61,653 bases of DNA from a bacterium (lineage in GTDB: Bacteria > Patescibacteriota > Minisyncoccia > Phycocordibacterales > UBA2100): NCBI GenBank assembly GCA_030674455.1, contig JAUSGQ010000035.1:1-61653 (forward strand), given 5' to 3'. Below, piece by piece: positions 22,422-31,543 of this stretch (positions are counted from its first letter, which is position 1; each line of letters opens with the position of its first letter). The notes beneath the pieces were generated by a model. The model ran no database searches, had not been told where the DNA came from, and saw only the letters and a list, made by a program, of their open reading frames with translations. Both the position numbers and the translations under genes were made by a program.

Positions 22422-25292
22422 ATGCTCTTTTCTTCCAAGGCTATTTCTGAATATTCGACTGTCATAATATTTTGTTTGTTATTGGCATCTGGTTTGTCTA
22501 TGATGCCGGGTATCGCAGGAGCGCAGGATATGGATGCTCCCCCATTGCCGCCAGCGACCTTTCGTGCGGAACATGACGGAATTTCTGTTTACAATGGCAA
22601 TTTTGGCGATGATGACCCTTTTTTGCCTCCCGAAATAACGACATACCGTTCTTCGCAACTTTCTGCAGTAGATGGCAGTTGGATTATTGAAACGTTTCCA
22701 TGGGAACACTATATCCCTCTTGAAAGAGGAGCGTTTCTTCTCGAACGTATAGATCCGGACACGAATGGATTTGAGGGAGGCACCGGTATACGCGGACAGA
22801 ATTACGACTTCGCTCATGCAAGTATTAATACTGCAACGACAACGAGTACAGTTGCTTTCTCGATTCCGTATCTCGGTTCATCCGGACTAGAATCAGGCCA
22901 GTATGCCATCTATCCGGTGGAATTGCCTCAAACAAAAGTAGTATATGACGGTCCCGCAGCGAACGAATCAGTATTTACCGACGAAGATTTGGAAAAAATC
23001 ATTGAGGAAGATCCTTGGTACAGCAATAATGTCAGAGCCGACATTACATACGGGTTTTCAGCAATATTTAATTACGTAAATGACGGTCCGCCTCCATGCA
23101 CGCAGGATTGTTTTTCCAACGTTCTTTTTCTTCCGGGGATTAAAGCGAGCCGTCTGTATAAGTCACGTCCGCCGGGTTGCGTGACCGATTGCGAAGACCA
23201 GCTTTGGGAGCCAAACGCCAACAGCGATGTCGAAGATTTGTTCTTGAATTCGGACGGTACGAGCATTCGCGATGACATCTACACGCGGGATATTATGGAC
23301 GAGCATACGTCGACGGGAAATGGCGACGTATACGGGACGTTTGCCGCATTTATGGGCAATGAGGTGAGCGCGGGAGTCATAAAGGATTGGGTGGCGATTC
23401 CCTATGATTGGCGGCTCGACCTTGAGTACGTGGTCGAAAACGGAACGTCGCTGGACGGAAATCTTTCATACATTGGTGCGGCGGCATCCTCCTACGCGGT
23501 GAACCAGGTTCTTCGTCTCGCAGAAAGCTCAAAGAGCGGGAAGGTGACAATCGTTGCCCACTCAAACGGCGGATTATTCGCAAAGCTTCTGGTTAACAAG
23601 CTCAAAGAAATGGGCAAGGAAAATCTTATCGACAAGATAGTATTTGTCGCCGTTCCACAGACGGGGACTCCGAAGGCAATCGGAACCCTGCTCCATGGTT
23701 ACGAGGAAGCAATTCTTTCGGGCATTATCACCAAAGCATCTACCGCGAGAATACTCGCAGGCAATACTCCAGAAGCATACAACCTGCTTCCTTCGGAGGA
23801 ATATTTCAACGGCGTAGTTACGCCGCCAGTTCTCTTTCCTTTCGAAACTGCGACAGCTCAGAATCTTCGCGCCGCCTATGGCGTTTCAATCGGGTCATAC
23901 GAAGCTCTCCACAGATTCCTGCTCGGGCTTGAAGGACGCCCGAAACCATCTGCAGACGAAACGAATCTTCCCGATGTACTGAATTATGACCTGCTGACTC
24001 GGGCCGAAGCATTACATGCGAAGCTCGATGTATGGACGCCACCCGATGGGGTGGCGCTCTATGAAGTGGCGGGAGTCGGACTTCTCACGCCGTCGGGAAT
24101 CAAATATGTCGACGATTGCCCGATTTTCTGTCCAATGAGAAGCCCGTATTTAGATTTTGAGCCAGAGAATGTGATTGAAGGGGATGGCACGGTGGTTGAT
24201 GCGAGCGCGCTTGCGGGAACTGGGACTAATTATTATTTCAATGTGGACAGATACAATGCCACTAACGGATCATTACCGTCGGTTCAGCACGCCTCTCTAA
24301 TGGGGGCTTCCGACATCACTTCATTTATTGCTCAAATTATTAAGAAGGAAATAGGTGATTCACTCCCCAGCACCATTACAACCACTAAACCGTATTTTGC
24401 CAACGCCAAACATCTCATCTATCGCGTTCACTCACCCGTTTCTCTAGACCTATACGACAGTTTGGGTAATCACACGGGCGTTGCTACGACGACTCTATCT
24501 GATGGGACGGTCGTGAGTTATGTCGAAAACAATATTCCAGGCTCCTACTACGATGAATTCGGGGAAGTGAAATATATCTTCTCTGATGGCTCGGAGCAGG
24601 TAAATATCGTACTCAATGGATTAGGTTCCGGCGTTGCAACGTTTGATATCAACGAAATGACGGGCAACACGTTCGTCGCTTCTACAACATTCGTCAATAT
24701 CGCTGTCATTCCGCAGACGCGAATTACTATGGGTATACAGGCGGGAGGAACTATTTCCGGAGCGTCAGCTCTTCAAGTTGATGAGGATGGAGACGGGACG
24801 GTGGACTCCGAGCTTCCTGCGGGAGGCACGGTAATGTATGACGATTTTGTCAAAGATGACACAGAAGAAGTTTTAGAGACGGTGGTTACTGCGCCGGCCC
24901 AACCTGCTCCATCAGGGGGCGGCAACGGGCCGATAGTAGTTGCGCCGAGCTTCACCCCAAGCATCTCGGTAGCCACGACCACCGTATTGCCCGAGATTGC
25001 CACGAGTACACCCATGCAGATTGTTGCGGCTGCCAGCACTACATCAGTTGCCACCACTACAGTTACTCAAGAATTCCAAGCAGGAACATCCTCAGTCAAA
25101 ATTGCTCGAACCATAGTTGCCCCGAAAGTCACACAGAAAAGAAACAGTGCGACAAGTACGAACAATGTTAGACTAGTCGCAGGCGCGGCGGCGAGTCTTC
25201 CCGCCCCCATTAACCCCCAAGGCGGGGAGAGGTGGTGGTCGAACATATATAAAATGGCGAGAAACATTATTCGCTTAATTATCGGTCTATGA
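22422..25292 (+). CDS. large secreted LCAT-like alpha/beta hydrolase
   Basis: A 956-residue exported protein. A signal peptide occupies about residues 1-33. An N-terminal beta-rich region of about 200 residues precedes an alpha/beta hydrolase domain of lecithin:cholesterol acyltransferase type: VLFLPGIKASRLY, DWVAIPYDWRLD, nucleophile Ser381 in VAHSNGG, VFVAVPQTGTPKAI, EGDGTVVDASAL and VQHASLMGASD (likely catalytic His). A beta-sandwich and a Thr/Ser/Ala-rich linker follow, then a short hydrophobic C-terminus. Probably a lipase or acyltransferase acting outside the cell. Start chosen for the signal peptide; GTG at 22377 is also in frame. Confidence 0.82.
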   Translation: MLFSSKAISEYSTVIIFCLLLASGLSMMPGIAGAQDMDAPPLPPATFRAEHDGISVYNGNFGDDDPFLPPEITTYRSSQLSAVDGSWIIETFPWEHYIPLERGAFLLERIDPDTNGFEGGTGIRGQNYDFAHASINTATTTSTVAFSIPYLGSSGLESGQYAIYPVELPQTKVVYDGPAANESVFTDEDLEKIIEEDPWYSNNVRADITYGFSAIFNYVNDGPPPCTQDCFSNVLFLPGIKASRLYKSRPPGCVTDCEDQLWEPNANSDVEDLFLNSDGTSIRDDIYTRDIMDEHTSTGNGDVYGTFAAFMGNEVSAGVIKDWVAIPYDWRLDLEYVVENGTSLDGNLSYIGAAASSYAVNQVLRLAESSKSGKVTIVAHSNGGLFAKLLVNKLKEMGKENLIDKIVFVAVPQTGTPKAIGTLLHGYEEAILSGIITKASTARILAGNTPEAYNLLPSEEYFNGVVTPPVLFPFETATAQNLRAAYGVSIGSYEALHRFLLGLEGRPKPSADETNLPDVLNYDLLTRAEALHAKLDVWTPPDGVALYEVAGVGLLTPSGIKYVDDCPIFCPMRSPYLDFEPENVIEGDGTVVDASALAGTGTNYYFNVDRYNATNGSLPSVQHASLMGASDITSFIAQIIKKEIGDSLPSTITTTKPYFANAKHLIYRVHSPVSLDLYDSLGNHTGVATTTLSDGTVVSYVENNIPGSYYDEFGEVKYIFSDGSEQVNIVLNGLGSGVATFDINEMTGNTFVASTTFVNIAVIPQTRITMGIQAGGTISGASALQVDEDGDGTVDSELPAGGTVMYDDFVKDDTEEVLETVVTAPAQPAPSGGGNGPIVVAPSFTPSISVATTTVLPEIATSTPMQIVAAASTTSVATTTVTQEFQAGTSSVKIARTIVAPKVTQKRNSATSTNNVRLVAGAAASLPAPINPQGGERWWSNIYKMARNIIRLIIGL

Positions 25293-25726
25293 TTTTTCTA
25301 AGAAATAATATTTGGAGAATTTTGCCACTGCTTGTTGCGGGAGCGGTCTGGACAATCGGTTATATATACATGCACCAGTTAGCGTTCGGTATTTGCGACA
25401 GTCCCTACACCGACAATGGATATTCTGGTTGTACCGACAGCACTTTCTATTCTATCGGTGAGCCTGCGATTGCCTATAGCCAATGGCTGATAGCATCTGC
25501 CATAATCACATTATTTGTACGACTCGAGACCTTAAAACGTTGGGGTATTTTTGCAATCGCGTATCTTATCGCGACAACCGTCGCGCTTGCGTTTACGCAA
25601 GTGTCGTCAGGCGGAATCGGATTTCAGGAACGATTGACCGTGGCGCATTTCTTCGGCATTCTTTTCCTCGCCATCACCATCCTCTGGGTCGTCATCCACG
25701 CCATCATCCTCCGGCGCAGGTCGTGA
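25289..25726 (+). CDS. polytopic membrane protein
   Basis: A 145-residue protein with four hydrophobic segments (about 8-28, 60-80, 88-108, 118-140) and a loop with cysteines (GICDSPYTDNGYSGCTD) between the first two. No family recognised. It overlaps the stop of the secreted hydrolase by 4 bp and is probably co-expressed with it. Confidence 0.65.
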   Translation: MIFLRNNIWRILPLLVAGAVWTIGYIYMHQLAFGICDSPYTDNGYSGCTDSTFYSIGEPAIAYSQWLIASAIITLFVRLETLKRWGIFAIAYLIATTVALAFTQVSSGGIGFQERLTVAHFFGILFLAITILWVVIHAIILRRRS

Positions 25727-25792
25727 GGAATTGGAGGACATAACCAAAGTTTAAATGAGAGTTCGAGTATCTATTTCCTGGTACTTTGCTAG

Positions 25793-26599
25793 TTACTCGT
25801 TAGGGCAATTATTTCCACGAGCCCATGTTTTGTAGAACGGGTCAAAATTGCTACACCGAACATCGGTAACGCATGATTTTTTTAGCGGGACAGATGTTAC
25901 TCCATCGCAGATGGTTACATCATGTAATTTTAATGCATATGTCGATAAGCAAATATTCTTAGACGAAGGGAAAAAAGCATTTCCGCATTCTTGAATTGCC
26001 GTCACTTTATTTTTTACGAAGAAAGGATTAAAACTTTCGCGAATTTCTGTCTCATGCTCAATCATGCCGTTAACCGCATAGCCCATACCTACACATAAGA
26101 TGGAAACTGCGATGAACATTGTCATGGTTAGCATCTTGAGAGATACGCGCTTCCAGAACATCTGCAGGCACATTGACCAGCTTAAAGCATACAAAAACGT
26201 TGCCGAACAAAAGAGGGAGATTAAGATTCCTAGACCTCCGAAATCCGAACAGCTCCACGCAAAGCAGGTATTCACATTGTATCCGACATATATTAGCAAC
26301 ACTGAAACTGGGAGGATAAAAAGTAGACCCATCCAAAAGGCATGCAAGCGTCTTTTATCCTGGAGCAGTGAGTAGACGGCCGATAGCAAGCTAATAATGA
26401 AACTTGCGTACATTGATAGTGTTGCCCACTTTTGGTAAGAGTCACTGCATGCTTTTACTGCGGCAGATCCTTTGTTTAGGCAGATTATCCGAGAGCCCTC
26501 GTCTGCCAGAAAAAGTAGGATCACAGACAATATGAACAATGAAAATGAAAGCAACACGAATTTCTTGGGAGACAGCACCCGTATTCGTAAGAAGTCCAT
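25793..26599 (-). CDS. polytopic membrane protein with cysteine-rich tail
   Basis: A 268-residue protein with about six transmembrane segments in the first 190 residues and an exported C-terminal part of about 80 residues with seven cysteines (QECGN, NICLST, TICDG, KSCVTDVRCSNF, NNCPNE), probably disulfide-bonded. No family recognised. In-frame ATGs at 26623 and 26608 are alternative starts; 26599 is preferred because TATAGT lies 10 nt upstream. It lies opposite to its neighbours. Confidence 0.55.
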   Translation of the reverse strand: MDFLRIRVLSPKKFVLLSFSLFILSVILLFLADEGSRIICLNKGSAAVKACSDSYQKWATLSMYASFIISLLSAVYSLLQDKRRLHAFWMGLLFILPVSVLLIYVGYNVNTCFAWSCSDFGGLGILISLFCSATFLYALSWSMCLQMFWKRVSLKMLTMTMFIAVSILCVGMGYAVNGMIEHETEIRESFNPFFVKNKVTAIQECGNAFFPSSKNICLSTYALKLHDVTICDGVTSVPLKKSCVTDVRCSNFDPFYKTWARGNNCPNE

Positions 26600-26712
26600 A
26601 GACACCATTACTATACTATCCATTATCTGATTTTTTGAGTGTTCATGTCAGCTTGATAATCATCGCCGCCAAATATATTTCTTTGCGACGAAGCAGCACG
26701 CCGTAATCCGTT

Positions 26713-26754
26713 TTTTCTTATGCTAGTGTTTTGCAAAACACTAGCATAAGAAAA
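26713..26754. terminator. 42-bp perfect palindrome, likely terminator
   Basis: 21-bp arms TTTTCTTATGCTAGTGTTTTG and its exact complement with no loop, T-rich on one side and A-rich on the other. Located between a minus-strand gene start and a plus-strand gene. Confidence 0.5.
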
Positions 26755-26851
26755 CTGTTACTGGATGGGCAGTTTTCGAGAGACCTCGCACAAGCCAAGG
26801 AGTTGCCTCAATCTTGCGCGTTCGGGAAAAAACGGCAATAATGCTGGAACT

Positions 26852-27751
26852 ATGGCTGAAAACAAAAGAAAGAGTCCCCTTATTGGGTTCGTCGGGCAGG
26901 GCTTTGTCGGCAAGAACTATGCCGATGATATGGAGCAGCGCGGCTACACGACTATTCGTTACGCGCTTGAAGAGCCGTATAATCGCAACAAAGAAAAGAT
27001 AAAAGAAGCGGAGATTGTTTTTGTTTGCGTTCCAACGCCGACAAAGCCCGGGGGATTCGACTCGAGCATCGTGGAGGCGGGCGTCGGGCTCGTGGGCAAA
27101 GGCAAAATCGCGGTCATTAAATCCACGCTGCTTCCCGGAACAACGGAACGAATTCAGAAAAAATATCCCGACCGCATCGTCTTGTGTAGTCCTGAATTCT
27201 TGAGCGTCGCAACGGCTGCATGGGATGCCGCACACCCGTTCTCAAATATCGTTGGTATGCCAAAGGACACGCCTAAGCATCGCGCCGCGGCGAAGAAAGT
27301 TCATGCAGTTCTACCGCAAGTCCCGTACGCGGTAACCACAAAGAGCGTGGAGGCGGAAATAATTAAATATTCGCACAACGCGAGCGGGTACGTGCAAGTG
27401 GTTCTGTTCAACTTCATGTATGACCTCGCGCAAAAAATGGGCGCGACATGGGACGTTATACAGAAGGCTATTGAGGCAGACCCGATGGTATCAAACCGCT
27501 ACGCGAGGCCCCTGCACAAGAGCGGACGAGGCGCCGGCGGTTTCTGTTTTATTAAAGATTTTGCCGCTCTGCGCGAACTCTATGAAAAGAATCTTCCGCA
27601 TGACAAGGCGGGAAATGCCGCATTGCGCGCAATTGAGCTTAAAAACATCGCTCTTTTGAAGCAGACCAACAAAGACCTCGACCTTCTCCAAGGTGTTTAT
27701 GGTCCCGGTGTTGTCAAACATCAAACGCGGAAAGCGAAGGCGCGCCGCTAG
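26852..27751 (+). CDS. UDP-glucose/GDP-mannose dehydrogenase-like protein, short
   Basis: A 299-residue NAD-dependent nucleotide-sugar dehydrogenase relative. Rossmann motif IGFVGQGFVG is near residue 11, then VFVCVPTPTKPGGFD, STLLPGTTE, PEFLSVATA (usually PEFLREG), EIIKYSHNA and the catalytic-cysteine motif GGFCFIKDFAAL (about Cys232). Full enzymes are about 430 residues; the C-terminal UDP-binding domain is absent. It may therefore act on another substrate or oxidation state. The start at 26852 fits the Rossmann strand; the frame opens earlier without coding character. Followed 3 bp later by a glycosyltransferase. Confidence 0.8.
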   Translation: MAENKRKSPLIGFVGQGFVGKNYADDMEQRGYTTIRYALEEPYNRNKEKIKEAEIVFVCVPTPTKPGGFDSSIVEAGVGLVGKGKIAVIKSTLLPGTTERIQKKYPDRIVLCSPEFLSVATAAWDAAHPFSNIVGMPKDTPKHRAAAKKVHAVLPQVPYAVTTKSVEAEIIKYSHNASGYVQVVLFNFMYDLAQKMGATWDVIQKAIEADPMVSNRYARPLHKSGRGAGGFCFIKDFAALRELYEKNLPHDKAGNAALRAIELKNIALLKQTNKDLDLLQGVYGPGVVKHQTRKAKARR

Positions 27752-27754
27752 AGC

Positions 27755-28822
27755 ATGTATAAAAATATGCGGCTCCTGATCGCGACACAGGCAGTCGACC
27801 TTGATGACCCTGTGCTGGGATTTTTCCATTCTTGGATTCGGGAACTGGCAAAAAGCGCTAAGTCGGTACACGTCATTTGTCTCAAAGAGGGGAGGCACTC
27901 TTTGCCCGCGAATGTTTTTGTCCACACCTTGGGCAAGTCTTCGTTCCAAGGACTACCCTTGGAATCCAAGGGTAGTCCTTGGAAAGCGCGAATTCAGTAC
28001 ATTTGGCGCTTCTATAAATACATCTGGATTTTGCGAAACGAATACGATTCCGTATTTGTTCACATGAATCAGGAATATGTTGTGCTCGGTGGAAAGTTCT
28101 GGTGGCTGTGGGGAAAGCGCGTCGTACTGTGGCGCAACCACAAAATGGGTTCGATATTTACTCACATAGCCGCGGTTCTTTCGCATAAAGTCTGCTTCAC
28201 GTCCCCCTCGGCATATGTGGCGCATTTCAAGAACGCCGTTCAGATGCCGATTGGAATAGACATGGACTTGTTCAAGCCGAAAGGGAACGCTGACCCGAAT
28301 TCAATATTATTTCTCGGGCGTCTTGATGCCGTGAAGAAGCCAGAGATGTTATTGCAGGCACTCGACATTCTTGCAAAGCAGAAAATTACATTCAAGGCCG
28401 ACATTATCGGCGACCCGACTGCGGGCCGTGAAGGATTCGCACAGGAATTAAAGAAACGATTTTCATCAGTAGCGGGCGTTACATTCAAATCAGCCATTCG
28501 CAACGATGAGGCCGCAGCGGCATATGCGAGACATACGATATACGTCAACCTCACGCCTTCGGGCAGTTTTGATAAAACTATCGGGGAAGCGATGGCAAGC
28601 GGATGCATTACTGTTGTGGGCAACGACGCGGTGCGCTGCGAGGTGCCCAGCGAACTTTTCGTAGATGTGAACTCGGCGGATTCAGTCGCGCGCGGAATTA
28701 AGTTCGCACTTGGGATGGATGCGGTCGGGCGCGAGGCGTTGTCTATCAAATTGCGTTCATATATTCGGGAAAATCATTCTCTTGCGCTTCTCGCATCGCG
28801 GCTAAAGACGCTCTTTACATAA
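27755..28822 (+). CDS. GT4-family glycosyltransferase with internal palindrome
   Basis: A 355-residue GT-B enzyme: MRLLIATQAVDLDDPVLGFF at the start, SILFLGRLDAVKKPEMLL, ADIIGDPTAGREG, YVNLTPSGSFDKTIGEAMAS with the donor-site glutamate, then a VPSELFVDVNSADSVARGI tail. Residues about 64-77 (SFQGLPLESKGSPW) are encoded by a perfect 41-bp palindrome (27944-27984), which looks like an in-frame insertion. Start at 27755 or 27770. In operon with the dehydrogenase upstream and a deacetylase 4 bp downstream. Confidence 0.87.
   Translation: MYKNMRLLIATQAVDLDDPVLGFFHSWIRELAKSAKSVHVICLKEGRHSLPANVFVHTLGKSSFQGLPLESKGSPWKARIQYIWRFYKYIWILRNEYDSVFVHMNQEYVVLGGKFWWLWGKRVVLWRNHKMGSIFTHIAAVLSHKVCFTSPSAYVAHFKNAVQMPIGIDMDLFKPKGNADPNSILFLGRLDAVKKPEMLLQALDILAKQKITFKADIIGDPTAGREGFAQELKKRFSSVAGVTFKSAIRNDEAAAAYARHTIYVNLTPSGSFDKTIGEAMASGCITVVGNDAVRCEVPSELFVDVNSADSVARGIKFALGMDAVGREALSIKLRSYIRENHSLALLASRLKTLFT
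27944..27984 (+). repeat. 41-bp perfect palindrome inside a coding region
   Basis: Twenty-base arms (TTCCAAGGACTACCCTTGGA and its complement) around a single A, within the glycosyltransferase at 27755. Too long and exact for chance; it keeps the reading frame. Confidence 0.8.
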
Positions 28823-28826
28823 TATT

Positions 28827-29597
28827 ATGTCCATCTTAAAAAAAGTACTGGTATCGATTTTAGCCTTATTCCCAGCCAAACTCTCGGCACTTTCTATTCT
28901 CATGTATCACTCTGTATCGGATTCGGGTGCATTTTTTGCGGTGTCTCCCAAGAAATTCGAACAACAGATGAAATATACCCGCGACTCCGGATTCAATGTT
29001 ATCTTCGCGTCGGAAATAGATGAGCGCATGCGAGCGGGTAAACTGGCGCGCACTGTGTGCGTAACGTTTGACGACGGCTATGAAGATGTTTACCTGAACG
29101 CATATCCGATACTCAAAGCGCTCGGCATCAAAGCGACAGTTTTTCTCATTACGAATGAGATCGGCGGCACGTACACGAATAGCGAAGGGAAAACATTCCC
29201 GCTCCTTAAGCGCGAACAAATTGCACAGATGCGCGCGAGCGGTTTCATTGAATTCATGCCACACGGACATACGCACAAGAAGCTCCACCAGCTCACCGAA
29301 TCAGAACAGGAGAAGGAAATTATTTTGTCCAAAGGAGTTATCAGAGAACTTACAGGAGAAGAGCCGCGCGTATTTGCGTACCCAAGAGGGCGAACCACTC
29401 CCGCGATTGCGGAAATGCTGAAACGTTTTGGATTCGAGATTGCGCTTGGAGTGGTTCCCGGGTTAGTAAAAAGCGGATCAGATACGTATAATGTGCCGAG
29501 AAATGCAGTAGACAACCATGTCGGCTTCCAAGAATTTAAGCTTAAACTTTCTGATCGCGTAGAGTGGTACAACGCGATAGCCCGGCTTTTCCGATGA
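28827..29597 (+). CDS. polysaccharide deacetylase (NodB domain)
   Basis: A 256-residue carbohydrate esterase family 4 protein removing N- or O-acetyl groups from a polysaccharide. An N-terminal hydrophobic segment (about 4-20) may anchor it. Motif 1 TFDDGYED (about residue 80) has the catalytic base and metal Asp, motif 2 is HGHTHKKL (about 147), motif 3 FAYPRGRT, and motif 4 the ALGVVPG region. Located between two glycosyltransferases with gaps of 4 bp on each side. Confidence 0.88.
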   Translation: MSILKKVLVSILALFPAKLSALSILMYHSVSDSGAFFAVSPKKFEQQMKYTRDSGFNVIFASEIDERMRAGKLARTVCVTFDDGYEDVYLNAYPILKALGIKATVFLITNEIGGTYTNSEGKTFPLLKREQIAQMRASGFIEFMPHGHTHKKLHQLTESEQEKEIILSKGVIRELTGEEPRVFAYPRGRTTPAIAEMLKRFGFEIALGVVPGLVKSGSDTYNVPRNAVDNHVGFQEFKLKLSDRVEWYNAIARLFR

Positions 29598-29601
29598 GAT
29601 T

Positions 29602-30738
29602 ATGCGTGTACTTTATTTAGCTCCAATAAGATTGCCGACAGAAAAAGCGCACGGCATCCAGATTATGGAAACCTGCGCGGCTTTAACGCGGGCCGGTGCC
29701 GATGTTGAATTGGTAATTCCGAATCGCGAGACGCATATTAAAGAAAATGCTTTTGATTATTATTCAATCAAAGAAAGATTTCCGATAACAAGACTTCGTG
29801 TTCCCGATACGGTATCTTATGGGCGATTCGGATTTCTTTTTTACGCGGTGATTTTTGCGATTCGTGCGGCGCTGTACGCGCATCGCGCCAAGACGGATTT
29901 TGTGTACACGCGAGACCCGACCACTCTCTCGGTGTGCGCCATGCTCGGAGTCGGCCCTTTGGCGTGGGAGGTTCACACCGCGCACCCGGGTGTGCCGAAA
30001 TTTATTACTCGCCGTGTGAGCGCTCTCATTCCGATTACGCGCGGACTTGCCGATTGGTACAAGTCGCGCGGCGCGCCTGCTGGCGACATACATGTCGCGC
30101 CCGATGCGGTAGACCTCTCGATTTTCAAAGCGATAAAAGACCGTCAAAAGGAACGCTTGGCTTTGCGCGCGCGGCTCGGCGTTCCGGCGGGGGCGAAAAT
30201 AGCGCTCTATATCGGGAGTTTCGGGCTATACGCGTGGAAAGGTGTTGATATCGCGCGAAAAGCGGCAGAATACGCCCCCGATGTCATATGGCTTTTTGTT
30301 GGAGGAACCGAAAAGGAATGTGCGGAACTCACCCGTGGCGCGCCCACGCAGGTAAAGACTTTGCCGAGAGCGCGCCGGGAGGAAATAGCGGGGCTTCTAT
30401 GTGCTGCGGATGTACTTTTGCTTCCCAATAAAAGCGGAGACACTGCTTCCGAGCGCGATACATCTCCGATGAAACTTTTTGAATATATGGCAAGCGGGGT
30501 ACCGATAGTTTCTTCTGACGTGCCGAGCCTACGAGAAGTGTTGAATGAGCGCAATGCATTTCTGGTGCGACCGAACGATCCGAAAGCACTTGCAGAAAAA
30601 GTGCGCCATGTACTTGCATCGGGGCAAGAGGCGGGGCGCCGCGCGGGTGAAGCGCGCGCGGACGTCGAAGCGTACACGTGGGACAAGAGGGCAGAGGGCA
30701 TGTTGAATTTCTTGAAACTGCACGTTAAAACGATTTGA
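29602..30738 (+). CDS. GT4-family glycosyltransferase
   Basis: A 378-residue GT-B enzyme. MRVLYLAPIRLPTEKAHGIQ at the start, IALYIGSFGLYAWKGVDIAR, WLFVGGTEKE, VLLLPNKSGDTASERDTSPMK and LFEYMASGVPIVSSDVPSLRE with the donor-site glutamate. In the operon running from 26852 to 31543, ending one base before the FkbM-type methyltransferase. Confidence 0.88.
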   Translation: MRVLYLAPIRLPTEKAHGIQIMETCAALTRAGADVELVIPNRETHIKENAFDYYSIKERFPITRLRVPDTVSYGRFGFLFYAVIFAIRAALYAHRAKTDFVYTRDPTTLSVCAMLGVGPLAWEVHTAHPGVPKFITRRVSALIPITRGLADWYKSRGAPAGDIHVAPDAVDLSIFKAIKDRQKERLALRARLGVPAGAKIALYIGSFGLYAWKGVDIARKAAEYAPDVIWLFVGGTEKECAELTRGAPTQVKTLPRARREEIAGLLCAADVLLLPNKSGDTASERDTSPMKLFEYMASGVPIVSSDVPSLREVLNERNAFLVRPNDPKALAEKVRHVLASGQEAGRRAGEARADVEAYTWDKRAEGMLNFLKLHVKTI

Positions 30739-30739
30739 T

Positions 30740-31543
30740 ATGGGATATTTCAATAGGTTAAGAGAACTTTTCTTCGCGATGCGCACGATTTCTACTGTTT
30801 ACGGGCGCGGTTCGCGAGCGCTCCTGTGGTTTAGGATGATGATGACTGTCATGCAGCCGCGTCTTCCGAAATCAATACGCAGAGCGCAACGGCTAGGCCT
30901 CGTTTTCGAGGGAACGCCATTCAGCGTCTGGATGTTGGACCGCACAAGCCTTGCCGCATTTGAAGAAGTGTTCATTCATGGAGAATATTTCGTGCCGGAT
31001 ATTCCCGCGCCTCGCATTGTCGTAGACGCGGGGGCGAACATCGGAGTCGCGAGCGTGTATTTTTGCCTACGGTATTCAGGCGCGCGAATTTACACCATAG
31101 AACCTAATCCTGAAGTATTAGATACATTGCGGAAAAATCTATCCGTCTTTCCTAACGCTTCGGTACATCAGTGCGCTCTCTCTGATGCTGATGGAACAAT
31201 AGATTTTCACATTCATCCGACGAGCAGTATCGCGTCCTCGCTTCAATCTCGCGTTTCCGGAGAGAGAATCGTGGCTGTACCCACCAAAAAACTCGATACA
31301 TTTATGAAAGAACAGAATATATCTGAAATTGACCTGCTCAAGTTTGACATTGAGGGTGCGGAAGGTCGCTTCCTGGGAGCGATAAAAAACAGGCAGGTTG
31401 TGCGAACGTATGTGGGAGAAATTCATCCCGATCTTATGCATGAATCGCTAGAAGAAATCCGGGCACTGTTTGCCGGATTCTCAGTTACGACCAATCCCGT
31501 TGGTTCAAAGCGGTTCTTGATTACGGCCGAGAGGAGTTCCTGA
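30740..31543 (+). CDS. FkbM family methyltransferase
   Basis: A 267-residue class I SAM-dependent methyltransferase, FkbM type, usually an O-methyltransferase of sugars or polyketides. SAM motif VVDAGANIGVASVYF (about residue 95), YTIEPNPEVLDTLRKNL, FHIHPTSSIASS, VPTKKLDTFMKE, and IDLLKFDIEGAEGRFL are the family signatures. Last gene of the operon; its 3' end overlaps the convergent Gfo/Idh gene by 23 bp. Confidence 0.88.
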   Translation: MGYFNRLRELFFAMRTISTVYGRGSRALLWFRMMMTVMQPRLPKSIRRAQRLGLVFEGTPFSVWMLDRTSLAAFEEVFIHGEYFVPDIPAPRIVVDAGANIGVASVYFCLRYSGARIYTIEPNPEVLDTLRKNLSVFPNASVHQCALSDADGTIDFHIHPTSSIASSLQSRVSGERIVAVPTKKLDTFMKEQNISEIDLLKFDIEGAEGRFLGAIKNRQVVRTYVGEIHPDLMHESLEEIRALFAGFSVTTNPVGSKRFLITAERSS

